A stretch of 64,000 bases of DNA. It comes from Pseudobutyrivibrio xylanivorans DSM 14809. GTDB lineage: Bacteria; Bacillota; Clostridia; Lachnospirales; Lachnospiraceae. Position numbers and translations under genes: made by a program. Positions within the stretch are counted from its first letter, which is position 1. Each line of letters starts with the position of its first letter. The notes beneath the pieces are model-generated. The model was not told where the DNA came from. It did no database searches and saw nothing but the letters and a program-made list of their open reading frames with translations. The stretch spans positions 62,001-126,000 of the forward strand of contig NZ_FQYQ01000004.1 of NCBI RefSeq assembly GCF_900141825.1. The letters are read 5' to 3'. This document shows positions 26,313 through 35,681 of the stretch, one piece after another.

Positions 26313-27875
26313 ATGGATAAAAGTTTGATTATGTATAGAAATTTTACATACTTATATATTTCAAAAGAAGAACTAATTAAAACTTTTGATTTGCTAGGTA
26401 TGTCTAAAATTTATATTTATGGTTTGGGTGAATTTGGAAAGATACTTATATCTTGTCTTAAGGATGAGAAAATCATAGAAGGTTTATCTGACAGAAAAAT
26501 AGAAAGTACAGGTACAGCTATAGACGATGTATTAGGAACAGTAAAAGTTTATAGACCAGAGGAAATACCAAATGATGGGAATCCTATAATAGTTACTGTT
26601 TCAAAGGAATATTCTGTTATTAGAGATGGTTTAGTAAAAAAGGGGATAGAATTAAAAAGAATTATTTCATTAAATTTAATTTTAAGGTATGCGGTTTATT
26701 TTACAAAAGAAAAAGAATGTTTTAATCCAGCAAAATTAAAAGAATACCTTATTGTTGGGGCTAACTTTAAAAACAAAGGATCACAGGCGATGGCATTTGT
26801 GACCATGAATGAAATTAGGAGAAATGATAAAAATGCAATAATATGGTGTTGTCCTAATATTAGTGATCAGATATATTCTAAAAATGATTACAGAATGATA
26901 TTTTTAGAAGATGGATTTACGAATGAAGCCTCTGTGAATGAAATTATTCCTAGGTTGACAGCAATTATCGACGTAAGTGGGTATGCAATATCATCTAGAG
27001 ATGGTTTTGGGAAAACTGAGAGGGTAATGAATTTTTTGAAGATGGCTTATGAATATAATGTGCCCTTTTTTTTAATGCCGCAATCGTTTGGACCATTAGA
27101 TTATCCTAAATATAAGCTTGCTGAGATGGAAGCCTTATTAAAAAGTTGTAAAAAAATTTTTGCTAGAGAAGAGCAAGGCTATAATCTGTTGAGGAGTCTT
27201 TTTGATTTAGATAATTTAGAGTTGTCTAATGATATGGTTTTACAAAGTAAAATAATAGATGAGAATAATATTTATTTTAACAATCATAGTGAAAATGTAA
27301 TTCGAATAGAAAATGATAATAGTGTTGGAATTATCCCAAATAGAAATCTTTTATTGTATTTGAGTGAAGAAAAATGTATTGAATTATATATTCAAATAAT
27401 AGATGGATTACTAAAAGAAAATATAGATGTTTATATTGTTCCACATAGCGATGATAATGTTATATGTGACAAGATTTATGAAAACTATAATCAGAATAAA
27501 AAAGTACTTTACATTAAAGAGAAATTCGATTGTTTAGAGTTTGAGAAGATAATAAAACAGTTTAGGTTTATTGTTGCTTCAAGATATCACTCTATAGTTC
27601 ATGCATTTAAGGTTGGTATTCCATGTATCATAATAGGTTGGGCAGATAAATATAATGAACTTGCAAAACTTATGGATCAGGAATGCTTTTTAACTGATGT
27701 TCGAAATGTTATTGATGTAAATGCTATACCTAATCAATTAGAGGAAATAAAAGACAATAATGTACAGATAAGAAAAAAAATAGAGCAAAAAATAGAAGAA
27801 TTGCAAGAAGAATCTTGTTTTCAAGTGGTATGGAAAGAACTATTGGATAATGAGAAAAAGGGTTACTATTTATGA
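26313..27875 (+). CDS. Polysaccharide pyruvyl transferase with N-terminal Rossmann-like module
   Basis: 520 residues. Residues about 20-130 are the shared module (KIYIYGLGEFGKILISCLK ... IPNDGNPIIVTVSKEYSVI). Residues about 140-480 are the PS_pyruv_trans family (GANFKNKGSQAMAFVTMNE, MPQSFGPLDYP, VASRYHSIVHAFKVGIPCI), which transfers pyruvate from phosphoenolpyruvate to sugars as a ketal, giving acidic glycans. The ATG at 26313 is taken, since GAGGA is then at a normal distance; an ATG two codons earlier touches the ribosome site. The 3' end overlaps the next start (ATGA). Confidence 0.88.
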   Translation: MDKSLIMYRNFTYLYISKEELIKTFDLLGMSKIYIYGLGEFGKILISCLKDEKIIEGLSDRKIESTGTAIDDVLGTVKVYRPEEIPNDGNPIIVTVSKEYSVIRDGLVKKGIELKRIISLNLILRYAVYFTKEKECFNPAKLKEYLIVGANFKNKGSQAMAFVTMNEIRRNDKNAIIWCCPNISDQIYSKNDYRMIFLEDGFTNEASVNEIIPRLTAIIDVSGYAISSRDGFGKTERVMNFLKMAYEYNVPFFLMPQSFGPLDYPKYKLAEMEALLKSCKKIFAREEQGYNLLRSLFDLDNLELSNDMVLQSKIIDENNIYFNNHSENVIRIENDNSVGIIPNRNLLLYLSEEKCIELYIQIIDGLLKENIDVYIVPHSDDNVICDKIYENYNQNKKVLYIKEKFDCLEFEKIIKQFRFIVASRYHSIVHAFKVGIPCIIIGWADKYNELAKLMDQECFLTDVRNVIDVNAIPNQLEEIKDNNVQIRKKIEQKIEELQEESCFQVVWKELLDNEKKGYYL

Positions 27876-29218
27876 AACTAAGTGTAATAATCCCAATTTA
27901 CAATTCGGAAAAGCATATTGACAGGTGTTTGCAAAGTGTTGCGCGCCAGAATTTAGATGATATGGAAATTATATGTGTAGATGATGGCTCAACAGATAAT
28001 TCCTATAACATCCTTTTGTGGTACCAGCAACATAATCCAAAGATAAAAGTATATAGACAATCTAGAAAGTATGCTGGTTCAGCTAGAAATTTGGGATTGA
28101 GTAAAGCATCTGGGGAGTATATACACTTTTTGGATTCAGATGACTATTTATATGACAATGTATATTCTCAGATATATATGCAAGCAGCGGAAAATAAATT
28201 GGACTACCTTAAATTCAGATGTTTTTGTTTTATGGCTGGTAGTGGAATACAAAATGAAGATCATTTGGAGTATTCGCTACTCAATGTCCCTGAAAAATAC
28301 TTTGATGGAAGGTTATTAAATGTCGAAGAGGACATAGATTTAATAGTAAAACAATTCTCCCATACACCATGGAGTGGAATATATAGACGGGAATTTTTAG
28401 AAAAAAACAACATTCTATTTAATGAATTGATTTGTGTTAATGACAGGTCATTTTATGCTACCGTGATTGCAAATGCTGAAAAAATTTCATTGAGTAATAT
28501 TGCTGTTGTGAATCATCAAATAGGGCGAGAAACATCGTTAGTTGGAATAAGGGCCAAAAATTTCGAATGTCATTATAAGTCTTTTTACATTATAGAAAAT
28601 GCAATGAAAAATGTTAGCGAAAAAGTTCGAAAGACAATAATTCAAAGTGAATTGCTTGATACCATATATTGGTTTAATAATATGCCTGAATATTTAAAGA
28701 CAAAAGAACAAGATCGCTTTAATGATTTTATAGATAAACTCGATATGAAATACATTGACCAAAATGAGATTACTAACTTAAATCAAAATATATCGAGAGA
28801 AAAGAGGCTTGAATTGATTCGTGAAGATGTATCAGGTGAATGTTATTATCGTTATTCAAAATTAACTTCAGCTGGTAAGCGAATAGAAGATATATTAAAC
28901 AAAGAAGAATTAAAAGAGATATATGTGTACGGTGTGGGGGAAATTGGAAGAATGGTCCTATCTGATTTGAGTTTATCTGGCTCGAGTAGGGTAAAAGGAA
29001 TATTTGATAAAAGGGCTGCGAATGAGAAGATAGTTGTAGAAGGCTATGAAAATGTAGGAATCAAGACTCCAGAAAATATACCAAGAGATAATGTGCCTGT
29101 TGTTATTACCCCATCGAGAAATTATACAGGAATAATACGAGAGCTAGTTGATAACGGAATTGAGCAAAGCAGGATAGTTTTATTTAATGATTTGTTGAAA
29201 ATAGTAGATGAACTATAA
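27872..29218 (+). CDS. Family 2 glycosyltransferase with C-terminal Rossmann-like module
   Basis: 448 residues. The GT-A domain starts at once (KLSVIIPIYNSEKHIDRCL; CVDDGSTDNS; the metal-binding FLDSDD). The middle is helical. About 345-448 is the shared module (EIYVYGVGEIGRMVLSDL ... VPVVITPSRNYTGIIREL). The enzyme should add a sugar from a nucleotide donor on the inner face of the membrane; donor and acceptor are unknown. No membrane segment. It is coupled to the pyruvyl transferase by a 4-bp overlap and is the last gene before the ADP-ribosylation module. Confidence 0.9.
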   Translation: MKLSVIIPIYNSEKHIDRCLQSVARQNLDDMEIICVDDGSTDNSYNILLWYQQHNPKIKVYRQSRKYAGSARNLGLSKASGEYIHFLDSDDYLYDNVYSQIYMQAAENKLDYLKFRCFCFMAGSGIQNEDHLEYSLLNVPEKYFDGRLLNVEEDIDLIVKQFSHTPWSGIYRREFLEKNNILFNELICVNDRSFYATVIANAEKISLSNIAVVNHQIGRETSLVGIRAKNFECHYKSFYIIENAMKNVSEKVRKTIIQSELLDTIYWFNNMPEYLKTKEQDRFNDFIDKLDMKYIDQNEITNLNQNISREKRLELIREDVSGECYYRYSKLTSAGKRIEDILNKEELKEIYVYGVGEIGRMVLSDLSLSGSSRVKGIFDKRAANEKIVVEGYENVGIKTPENIPRDNVPVVITPSRNYTGIIRELVDNGIEQSRIVLFNDLLKIVDEL

Positions 29219-29303
29219 AGCGAGATGAATATATAAATGCATACATAATGGAAAAAAATTGTAGTATACGATATTATATGTTAAAAGACAAAGGAAGAAT
29301 ATT

Positions 29304-29951
29304 ATGGATAAAATTGTTCTTTATCATGGTTCATTAACTAAAACATTTACTCCAAGGTACGGACTAGGAGAGGAAAAACATGATTACGGAAAAGGATTCT
29401 ATTTAACTGAGAATGATGATTTGGCTCAAGAATGGGCTGTTTGCCGACCAGACGTAAAAAATGGATACGTACATCAATATGAATTAGATTTAGATGGACT
29501 TAAAGTATTAGATTTTCAAAAAGAAGATGTTTTAGCCTGGTTGGCAGAGCTGATGAAACATAGAGATGCAGATGATTCAAAACGATATCGTGTGTTAGCT
29601 ACAAAATTTATTGAAAAATATGGTATTGATACATCAGGGTATGATGTTATTAAAGGGTGGAGAGCTGATGCTTCATATTTCTATATAGCTAAGGAGTTTG
29701 TCAGAGACAACAAAGACATTAGAATTTTAAAAGATTTACTGTCGCTAGGAGGATTAGGAATACAATATTGTATAAAAAGTGAAAAGGCTTATTCTCAGCT
29801 GAAAGAAATAGAAAATGGGCTACGTATTGTTGATTATGAAGTTTTTAATGAAAAATACAACAGTAGGGATGCAGAAGCTAGAAAGAAAATGAGAGAATTA
29901 GTTGATTCTGATGCAAATGAAGTTGAAAAAGTGTTTAGTACATTACTATAA
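29304..29951 (+). CDS. DUF3990 protein, ADP-ribosyltransferase-like
   Basis: 215 residues. The start (IVLYHGSLTKTFTPRYG, then HDYGKGFYLTENDDLAQEWA) matches the DUF3990 family, which has an ADP-ribosyltransferase-like fold: the YHGS strand corresponds to the NAD-binding start and GKGFYLT to the second motif. YDVIKGWRAD follows in the middle. A toxin role is inferred because the third gene of this small operon encodes a NADAR protein, and NADAR enzymes reverse guanine ADP-ribosylation in DarT1/DarG1-type systems. AAGGAAG precedes the ATG. The 85-bp spacer upstream is very AT-rich and may hold the promoter. Confidence 0.78.
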   Translation: MDKIVLYHGSLTKTFTPRYGLGEEKHDYGKGFYLTENDDLAQEWAVCRPDVKNGYVHQYELDLDGLKVLDFQKEDVLAWLAELMKHRDADDSKRYRVLATKFIEKYGIDTSGYDVIKGWRADASYFYIAKEFVRDNKDIRILKDLLSLGGLGIQYCIKSEKAYSQLKEIENGLRIVDYEVFNEKYNSRDAEARKKMRELVDSDANEVEKVFSTLL

Positions 29952-29963
29952 GAGGAATGTTTT

Positions 29964-30380
29964 ATGCAGGCATATTCTAAGGACTACTTGAATGATGTAG
30001 TGGAGAATCAGGGAAAGTTATTTGATTACATAGCCCAGTATTATCCAGATAAAGATACAAAGGATTTTATTAATTCATATATGAAAAGTAAGACACGAAA
30101 GAGTGTGGATAAAGGTCAGGCTTATGTTATGACCATGGATACCAACTATTTGTGGGATTATTTCATTAAAACTGATAAATATAAATTAAAAGAGGGAAAA
30201 TCTTTAGAGGGATTTGTTCCAGATTGGATAGGTGAATTTTATGCTTATTATCAATGGTATTATAATATGCCAAGTTCTGAGGTTATAAAAAAAGTACCTA
30301 TCGATTTTTTATGTAAAGCATACCATGGGCTTCATGACCTTGAATTAGATCTCGCAGTGAAAAAAGTGGGGATGCAATGA
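29964..30380 (+). CDS. Small unknown protein between DUF3990 and NADAR genes
   Basis: 138 residues, mostly helical and rich in aromatic residues (DWIGEFYAYYQWYYNMPSS, then KAYHGLHDLELDLAVKKVG). I do not recognise the family with certainty; the end resembles small partners commonly encoded with DUF3990 proteins. No signal peptide or membrane segment. It starts 12 bp after the DUF3990 stop with AAGAGGAATG as ribosome site, and its stop overlaps the NADAR start. It is likely an antitoxin subunit or adaptor. Confidence 0.6.
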   Translation: MQAYSKDYLNDVVENQGKLFDYIAQYYPDKDTKDFINSYMKSKTRKSVDKGQAYVMTMDTNYLWDYFIKTDKYKLKEGKSLEGFVPDWIGEFYAYYQWYYNMPSSEVIKKVPIDFLCKAYHGLHDLELDLAVKKVGMQ

Positions 30381-30862
30381 TGAATATCATTACCTTTCAT
30401 AATCCTGATGAAGAGAATGGATACTTAAGTAATTGGTATCTATCAGAGTTTTTTATTGATAATAAAAAGTTTTCTTCAATGGAACAATATATGATGTATA
30501 TGAAAGCTAAATGTTTTGCAGATGAAGAGATAGCTGAAAGGATAATGTCAACTACAGATGTTGCTGAGATAAAAAGTTTGGGTAGATTGGTAAAAGGCTA
30601 TAATGAAAATATCTGGAATGGGATGAGACAAGTTATTGTGTATGAGGGGCTTTTAGCTAAATTTTCACAAAACAAAGAGCTAAGAGAAAGGCTTATAGCA
30701 ACAGGGAATGATATTATAGCAGAATGTGCGGTCAAGGATACAGTTTGGGGTATAGGAGTATCTATGAAAGATGACCGAAAGACCGATATAACTGCATGGA
30801 GAGGCAATAATTTGTTGGGATACGCGCTAATGTGTGTTAGAAAAAAAATAGCAATGTTGTGA
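30377..30862 (+). CDS. NADAR (YbiA-like) family protein
   Basis: 161 residues of the NADAR family: GYLSNWYLSEFFIDNKKFSS near the start, then SMEQYMMYMKA, and near the end VWGIGVS and AWRGNNLLGYALM. NADAR proteins act on ADP-ribose-linked substrates; some remove ADP-ribose from guanine and serve as antitoxins to DarT1-like toxins, others (YbiA/RibX) act on riboflavin intermediates. Placement directly after an ART-like gene favours the first. The ATG overlaps the previous TGA; a second ATG follows at once. A hairpin terminator at 30911 closes the module. Confidence 0.85.
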   Translation: MMNIITFHNPDEENGYLSNWYLSEFFIDNKKFSSMEQYMMYMKAKCFADEEIAERIMSTTDVAEIKSLGRLVKGYNENIWNGMRQVIVYEGLLAKFSQNKELRERLIATGNDIIAECAVKDTVWGIGVSMKDDRKTDITAWRGNNLLGYALMCVRKKIAML

Positions 30863-30910
30863 CAATTATAATAAGCAGTCGATGGGGAGTAAAAAGGTAA
30901 TATTGTTTTG

Positions 30911-30950
30911 AAAAGCGCTTCGCATCGTTATGATGGGAGGCGCTTTTATT
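30911..30950. terminator. Terminator after the NADAR gene
   Basis: AAAAGCGC and GCGCTTTT around a loop of about 21 bases; the A and T flanks make it work in both directions. Confidence 0.7.
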
Positions 30951-30966
30951 ACATTGGGGATTATAT

Positions 30967-32256
30967 ATGAATAACTCTTTAGTAAGTGTTGTAATGCCTG
31001 TTTATAATACAGGGGTATTATTGAAGGAGAGTATAGGAAGTTTATTAAATCAAACCTATACAAATATAGAGTTGTTATGTGTTGATGATGCATCGAATGA
31101 TACGTTGACAAAAGAAATTCTTGCAGAATATTTAAATGCAGACGCAAGGGTAAAGCTAATTGTGCTTGAGAAAAATATAGGCGCTGGTGGAGCTAGAAAT
31201 ATAGGGTTAGAAGCTGCAGAAGGAAAATATATTTTATTTTTTGATTCAGATGATTACGCATTTCCATCTATGCTAGAAAAGCTGATTAATCAGTGTGAGA
31301 AAAATGAATTGGATTTGTGTATTTGTAGTGCTGTTGTGTGTGATGTTGAATCTAAAGGTTATATTACATCAATCATTCATAAAGAAGAAAGGGGAACTAC
31401 TGACGGTTATTTTTCTGTAAAAAATTTGAGCGAAGATGCTTTGCTGCATTGGAACACAGCACCTTGGAATAAGCTCTTCAGATTAGATTTTGTGAAAGAA
31501 ATATCATGCCACTTTCAAGAGATAGCATCATGTAATGATGTCTATTTTACAATAATGTGCGCTATGAAAGCCACTCGTATTATGTATTGCGAAAATGGAA
31601 ATCCATTAGTTGAGTATCGGAAAGGTAGAAGCAATCAGATATCCAGAAACAAGAAAATATCTGATCTATTTTTAGCGTTTGACAAGTTGTTTCAGGATTT
31701 GAAAGATGTATCAAATGAGGAAAAGAACCAATTAGTAACAGCTCTAATTTATTTATCGATTGCTGAATTAATGGCGAGCAAAGATATACAAGAAAAGAAA
31801 AAATTATACGGATTTGTCAGTGATTTTATTAGAAATCAAGTTAGAGTTGAAGGTATTAAGAGTGAAAAAACGAAAGAAATCTGCATATCATTTAGAGATG
31901 AGAAATTTGAGAGTGGATGGTTTGAAAAAAATAATAATGATGAGATAGATATTCATAGTGTTCTTAAGCAGTTGATAGACCAGAATGCGATAATAATTTG
32001 GGGGTATGGCCATAACGGAGTAATTCTAGATAGAAAAATACATGAAATGGAATGCTCAAAAAAAATATATGTGACTGATAAAAAAGATATTATGCTCGGA
32101 AGAAAGACACAGTATGAATCGACAATTATTGAAACAAAAAGTGCACTGGAAATGGATGCCGCATTAATAGCTACAAATAAAGAAATATATGAATATTTGA
32201 GTGAAATACTTAAGGACAACACAAAAAAGATATTGATTAAAGGTTGGATTGGCTAA
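30967..32256 (+). CDS. Family 2 glycosyltransferase with C-terminal Rossmann-like module
   Basis: 429 residues. GT-A domain: SVVMPVYNTGVLLKESIGSL, CVDDASNDT, and the metal site FFDSDD. Residues about 340-429 are a degenerate copy of the shared module (IIIWGYGHNGVILDRKIHE ... AALIATNKEIYEYLSEI). It restarts the glycan locus 20 bp after the terminator of the ADP-ribosylation module, with a weak ribosome site (GGGGATTATAT). Donor and acceptor are unknown. It differs clearly from the GT2 at 27872, so it is not a recent duplicate. Confidence 0.88.
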   Translation: MNNSLVSVVMPVYNTGVLLKESIGSLLNQTYTNIELLCVDDASNDTLTKEILAEYLNADARVKLIVLEKNIGAGGARNIGLEAAEGKYILFFDSDDYAFPSMLEKLINQCEKNELDLCICSAVVCDVESKGYITSIIHKEERGTTDGYFSVKNLSEDALLHWNTAPWNKLFRLDFVKEISCHFQEIASCNDVYFTIMCAMKATRIMYCENGNPLVEYRKGRSNQISRNKKISDLFLAFDKLFQDLKDVSNEEKNQLVTALIYLSIAELMASKDIQEKKKLYGFVSDFIRNQVRVEGIKSEKTKEICISFRDEKFESGWFEKNNNDEIDIHSVLKQLIDQNAIIIWGYGHNGVILDRKIHEMECSKKIYVTDKKDIMLGRKTQYESTIIETKSALEMDAALIATNKEIYEYLSEILKDNTKKILIKGWIG

Positions 32257-32267
32257 GGGGAGTCGAT

Positions 32268-33179
32268 ATGGAGAAGATATTATTTGGAGCAGGTGAGGTT
32301 GGAAGAGAGCTACTAAGAAATGGAACTATTAGTCCTGTAGCATATTTCTGTGACAATAAGAAAAGTGGCGAAGTTATTGATGGAGTAGAAGTTATTTCGT
32401 TTGAGCAACTCAAGAAGATTCATTTCAATTATGAGGTTATTATAGCCGTTAGGAACAGAAAAGTACGACAGGAGATAAAGGAATTATTAGCTAACAATAA
32501 GATTGGCTATAGAGAACTTGATGAGCTTGACGAAGTGAAGTATGCAGGGGAATTAGGCTATTGGGAAGATGTATACAATAGAGAAAACCACAGTTTCAAA
32601 AACGAGTTTTACAAGAGACTAATGTTAGGTATAGCAGAAGAGAAGAACGATAGATTTCTGTCTGAAAAAGTCGTATGCGATTTTGGTTGTGGGCCTAGGG
32701 GAAGCTTAACTTGGATGAAAAGTCCAGCTGTGAAAATTGGAGTGGATGTGCTGGTGCCAAAGTATTTTGAGCATTTTGGTGAGACAATGATAAATCATGA
32801 GATGATTTATGTTACGTCTACAGAAAAATATATTCCTTTGCCAGATGAATTTGTAGATTGTTTATTAACTATAAATTCATTGGACCATGTGAGAAATCTG
32901 GAAATAATATCTTCGGAGTTAAATCGAATACTCAAAAAGGGTGGACGACTACTGGCTAGTTTTAATTTATTTGAACCAGTGACAGAATGCGAACCACAGA
33001 CTTTGACAGAAGAAATTATAAATGAGGTATTATTAAAAAATTTTGAAATAGAAACATATAGAATTGCTGAAAGAGATGAAAAAGAGACATACAAAAATTT
33101 AATAGACAAAAATTTGCTCGAAAAAGCCAATAAAGATTGTCCGTGTATTTTGTGGGTCAGTGCCGTAAAAAAGGATTAG
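32268..33179 (+). CDS. SAM-dependent methyltransferase with N-terminal Rossmann-like module
   Basis: 303 residues. About 1-95 is the shared module (KILFGAGEVGRELLRNG; YEVIIAVRNRKVRQEI). About 135-300 is a class I methyltransferase: VVCDFGCGPRGSL is the SAM-binding glycine loop, VDCLLTINSLDHVRN motif II, and LKKGGRLLASFN motif III. It would methylate a sugar or terminal group of the glycan. The ATG at 32268 follows AAGGGGAG; a TTG in the same frame at 32244 lies inside the preceding gene. It starts 11 bp after that gene's stop. Confidence 0.85.
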   Translation: MEKILFGAGEVGRELLRNGTISPVAYFCDNKKSGEVIDGVEVISFEQLKKIHFNYEVIIAVRNRKVRQEIKELLANNKIGYRELDELDEVKYAGELGYWEDVYNRENHSFKNEFYKRLMLGIAEEKNDRFLSEKVVCDFGCGPRGSLTWMKSPAVKIGVDVLVPKYFEHFGETMINHEMIYVTSTEKYIPLPDEFVDCLLTINSLDHVRNLEIISSELNRILKKGGRLLASFNLFEPVTECEPQTLTEEIINEVLLKNFEIETYRIAERDEKETYKNLIDKNLLEKANKDCPCILWVSAVKKD

Positions 33180-33189
33180 GAGAATATCT

Positions 33190-34428
33190 ATGCGGGTTCT
33201 TTGGATTTGTAATATTGTTGTACCGGAATATTCACATGTGTTTAACATCAAAAAAAATAATGTAGCAGGTTGGATTTCTGGACAGTTAAAGGCATTATTG
33301 GATAGTGATTTAAGGGTTGAGATTGGCCTTGTGTTTCCAATTTATGATGTTGAACGAAGAAAAGACACACAGAGTGATGATGTGCAAATATTTTCTATTG
33401 ATGGAAACATGAATCATCTTGATAGGAATGATAAATATATAAACCAATTTATTGATATTTATGAAAAGTTTAGACCAGACATAATACAAATTTGGGGGAC
33501 AGAGTATAAACACGCCTTTTACGCTACTATGGCAGCAAATAAGATTGGATTATTAAGTAAAGTTGTGGTTCATATCCAAGGTATAGTGACATGTTATTCG
33601 AGTCATTTTTTTGATGGTGTACATTATGAGTGGAGAAAACAAATAATGGAACACTACGAAAGATTTATAGAACAAGGTTCTTTAGAAGAGCAGACTTTGA
33701 AGCTTGTTCAGAATGTGCTTGGAAGAACTGAGTGGGATAGAGGTACTACGAAATTATTCAATGATTCGGTTAATTATTTGTACTGTCCTGAAATATTAAG
33801 AGATGCATTCTACGAAAATGCAGGGAGATGGAATTATAGTGAATGTCAAAAACATTCTATTTTTATAAGTAGTGCTGCATATTCTATAAAAGGATTTCAC
33901 TCATTCGTAGAAGTAATAGAGATAGTGAGAAAAAAGTATCCAGATATAAAAGTTACAATAGCTGGAAGAAACCCTATAGAAGCAAATAGCGAAGGGGAGA
34001 TAAGTGGCTACGGAAAGTATATTAGTCATCTTATTGATGAAAAAGGAATAGCTGATAGTTTACAGTTTACAGGAATGCTTACTGAAGAGGAAATGATAAA
34101 CCATATGCTTATGGCAAATGTTTTTGTGGTGCCTTCTCTTGTAGAAAATTCTTGTAATTCTTTATGTGAAGCTATGATGCTTGGCGTTCCTATTGTGGCT
34201 ACTTATACAGGCGGTACTCCAAGTATGGTTGACCATGGTGTAACAGGTCTTTTGTATCAGGGTAATGCGGGGTATATGGGCGCGTATTACATAAGGGAAT
34301 TATTTGAAGACCAGGAATTAGTGATGACGTTATCAAAAAATGGAGTACAAACAGCATTGAGAAGGCATGATAGGAAAACGGTAACGGAAGGATTATTGGA
34401 AATATACAAGAATTTGGTTTATGTGTAG
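33190..34428 (+). CDS. Family 4 glycosyltransferase (GT-B)
   Basis: 412 residues with two Rossmann-like halves. The C-terminal half has the retaining GT4 signature: FTGMLTEEEMINHMLMANVF, then VVPSLVENSCNSLCEAM and GVPIVATYTGGTPSMV, with the Glu pair that holds the donor nucleotide. The N-terminal half opens with RVLWICNIVVPEYSHVF. It lacks the extra module of its neighbours. It starts 10 bp after the methyltransferase gene. The sugar transferred is unknown. Confidence 0.9.
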   Translation: MRVLWICNIVVPEYSHVFNIKKNNVAGWISGQLKALLDSDLRVEIGLVFPIYDVERRKDTQSDDVQIFSIDGNMNHLDRNDKYINQFIDIYEKFRPDIIQIWGTEYKHAFYATMAANKIGLLSKVVVHIQGIVTCYSSHFFDGVHYEWRKQIMEHYERFIEQGSLEEQTLKLVQNVLGRTEWDRGTTKLFNDSVNYLYCPEILRDAFYENAGRWNYSECQKHSIFISSAAYSIKGFHSFVEVIEIVRKKYPDIKVTIAGRNPIEANSEGEISGYGKYISHLIDEKGIADSLQFTGMLTEEEMINHMLMANVFVVPSLVENSCNSLCEAMMLGVPIVATYTGGTPSMVDHGVTGLLYQGNAGYMGAYYIRELFEDQELVMTLSKNGVQTALRRHDRKTVTEGLLEIYKNLVYV

Positions 34429-34470
34429 TGCTTCCATAGTGGTAGAAGCATTTGGATAAGGAAAAGATAA

Positions 34471-35664
34471 ATGAAACCTAAAGTATCAATTATCATACCC
34501 GTATATAATGGCTCCAATTATTTGCAGCAGGCAATTGACAGTGCCCTGGCTCAAACATACGAAAACATAGAAATCGTTGTAGTAAATGATGGCTCTGATG
34601 ATAATAAGGCTACCAGAGAAGTGGCATTGAGGTATGGTGATAGAATTAGGTATTTTGAAAAAGAAAATGGCGGTACATCATCAGCATTAAATTATGGAAT
34701 TCAAAGAATGACAGGGGAGTACTTTGCCTGGCTTTCGCACGATGACGTCTATTTACCAGAAAGAATAAAAAGGCATATGGATGCTATTTTGGAATCTGGA
34801 GATAAATTAGCTCCTGTATACAGTAAATACGTGAGATGGATTGATAGTAAGGAATTGTATGCGCCAAATCAAAGTTACAATTATGATATTAAATTATACC
34901 AGTCAGGACTAACCGCAGTAGTGCTAGGATTGATAGATGGTTTGTCACTAACCTTTCATAAAAGTTATTTTGATGAAAATGGACTCTTTGACGAATCGTT
35001 GCGAACAACACAGGATTACATGAAGTGGTTTGAGATGTTTCATGGTAAGAGGATGATTTATTTAGATGAGCATCTTGCGAAAAATCGTGTTCATGAGGAG
35101 CAACAAGGCAGGCGTATTTCTACTGTTTGGGAGAAAGAATCAGATAAGCTTTATAGCAGGGTGATGGGGGAGTTCAGAGATGAAGATTTAGCGGCATCAG
35201 GAATGGATTTATATACATTCTTGGGACTAGCAGTGCTTCGATTTGAAAGTCTTGGACGATATGGAGCTGCAAAAATTGCTGAAACAAGATTGCTTAATGT
35301 GGAGGTATCAGATGGACAAGAGCAGCGTAAGAAGCTACAAGAAGTAATAAAACCACAAAGAGAGACAATTACTTTGTATTGTATCGGTAAGAGGGGGCGT
35401 GCTCTTCTAAAGGGATTATATTTACGAGGTATTAAGGTGGATTATATTTCTGATAAGTCTTCGCAGCTGGATTACACAAATACGTATGGTGCTACTGTAA
35501 TTAGACCAGAAGATATTCCCTATGATTCTAAAGTAATAATTACGAAGGATAGACCAGATGAAATAGTTGATGAATTTATTCAAAAAGGATATAGGAATGT
35601 GTCTACATATGATGAGATAATAAACAGTGTAATGATGACTCCTATAGATAAATGCAAGTTGTAA
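34471..35664 (+). CDS. Family 2 glycosyltransferase with C-terminal Rossmann-like module
   Basis: 397 residues. GT-A domain: KVSIIIPVYNGSNYLQQAI, VVVNDGSDDN, and AWLSHDD at the metal site (HDD, in place of SDD). LRTTQDYMKWFEM marks the acceptor helix. About 290-390 is the shared module (TITLYCIGKRGRALLKGL ... SKVIITKDRPDEIVDEFI). A weak TGCTTC/GAAGCA hairpin (34429-34450) lies in the 42-bp spacer before it. Base composition is less AT-rich than in the genes before 33 kb. Confidence 0.9.
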   Translation: MKPKVSIIIPVYNGSNYLQQAIDSALAQTYENIEIVVVNDGSDDNKATREVALRYGDRIRYFEKENGGTSSALNYGIQRMTGEYFAWLSHDDVYLPERIKRHMDAILESGDKLAPVYSKYVRWIDSKELYAPNQSYNYDIKLYQSGLTAVVLGLIDGLSLTFHKSYFDENGLFDESLRTTQDYMKWFEMFHGKRMIYLDEHLAKNRVHEEQQGRRISTVWEKESDKLYSRVMGEFRDEDLAASGMDLYTFLGLAVLRFESLGRYGAAKIAETRLLNVEVSDGQEQRKKLQEVIKPQRETITLYCIGKRGRALLKGLYLRGIKVDYISDKSSQLDYTNTYGATVIRPEDIPYDSKVIITKDRPDEIVDEFIQKGYRNVSTYDEIINSVMMTPIDKCKL

Positions 35665-35681
35665 AAATTGGGGGAAATTAG

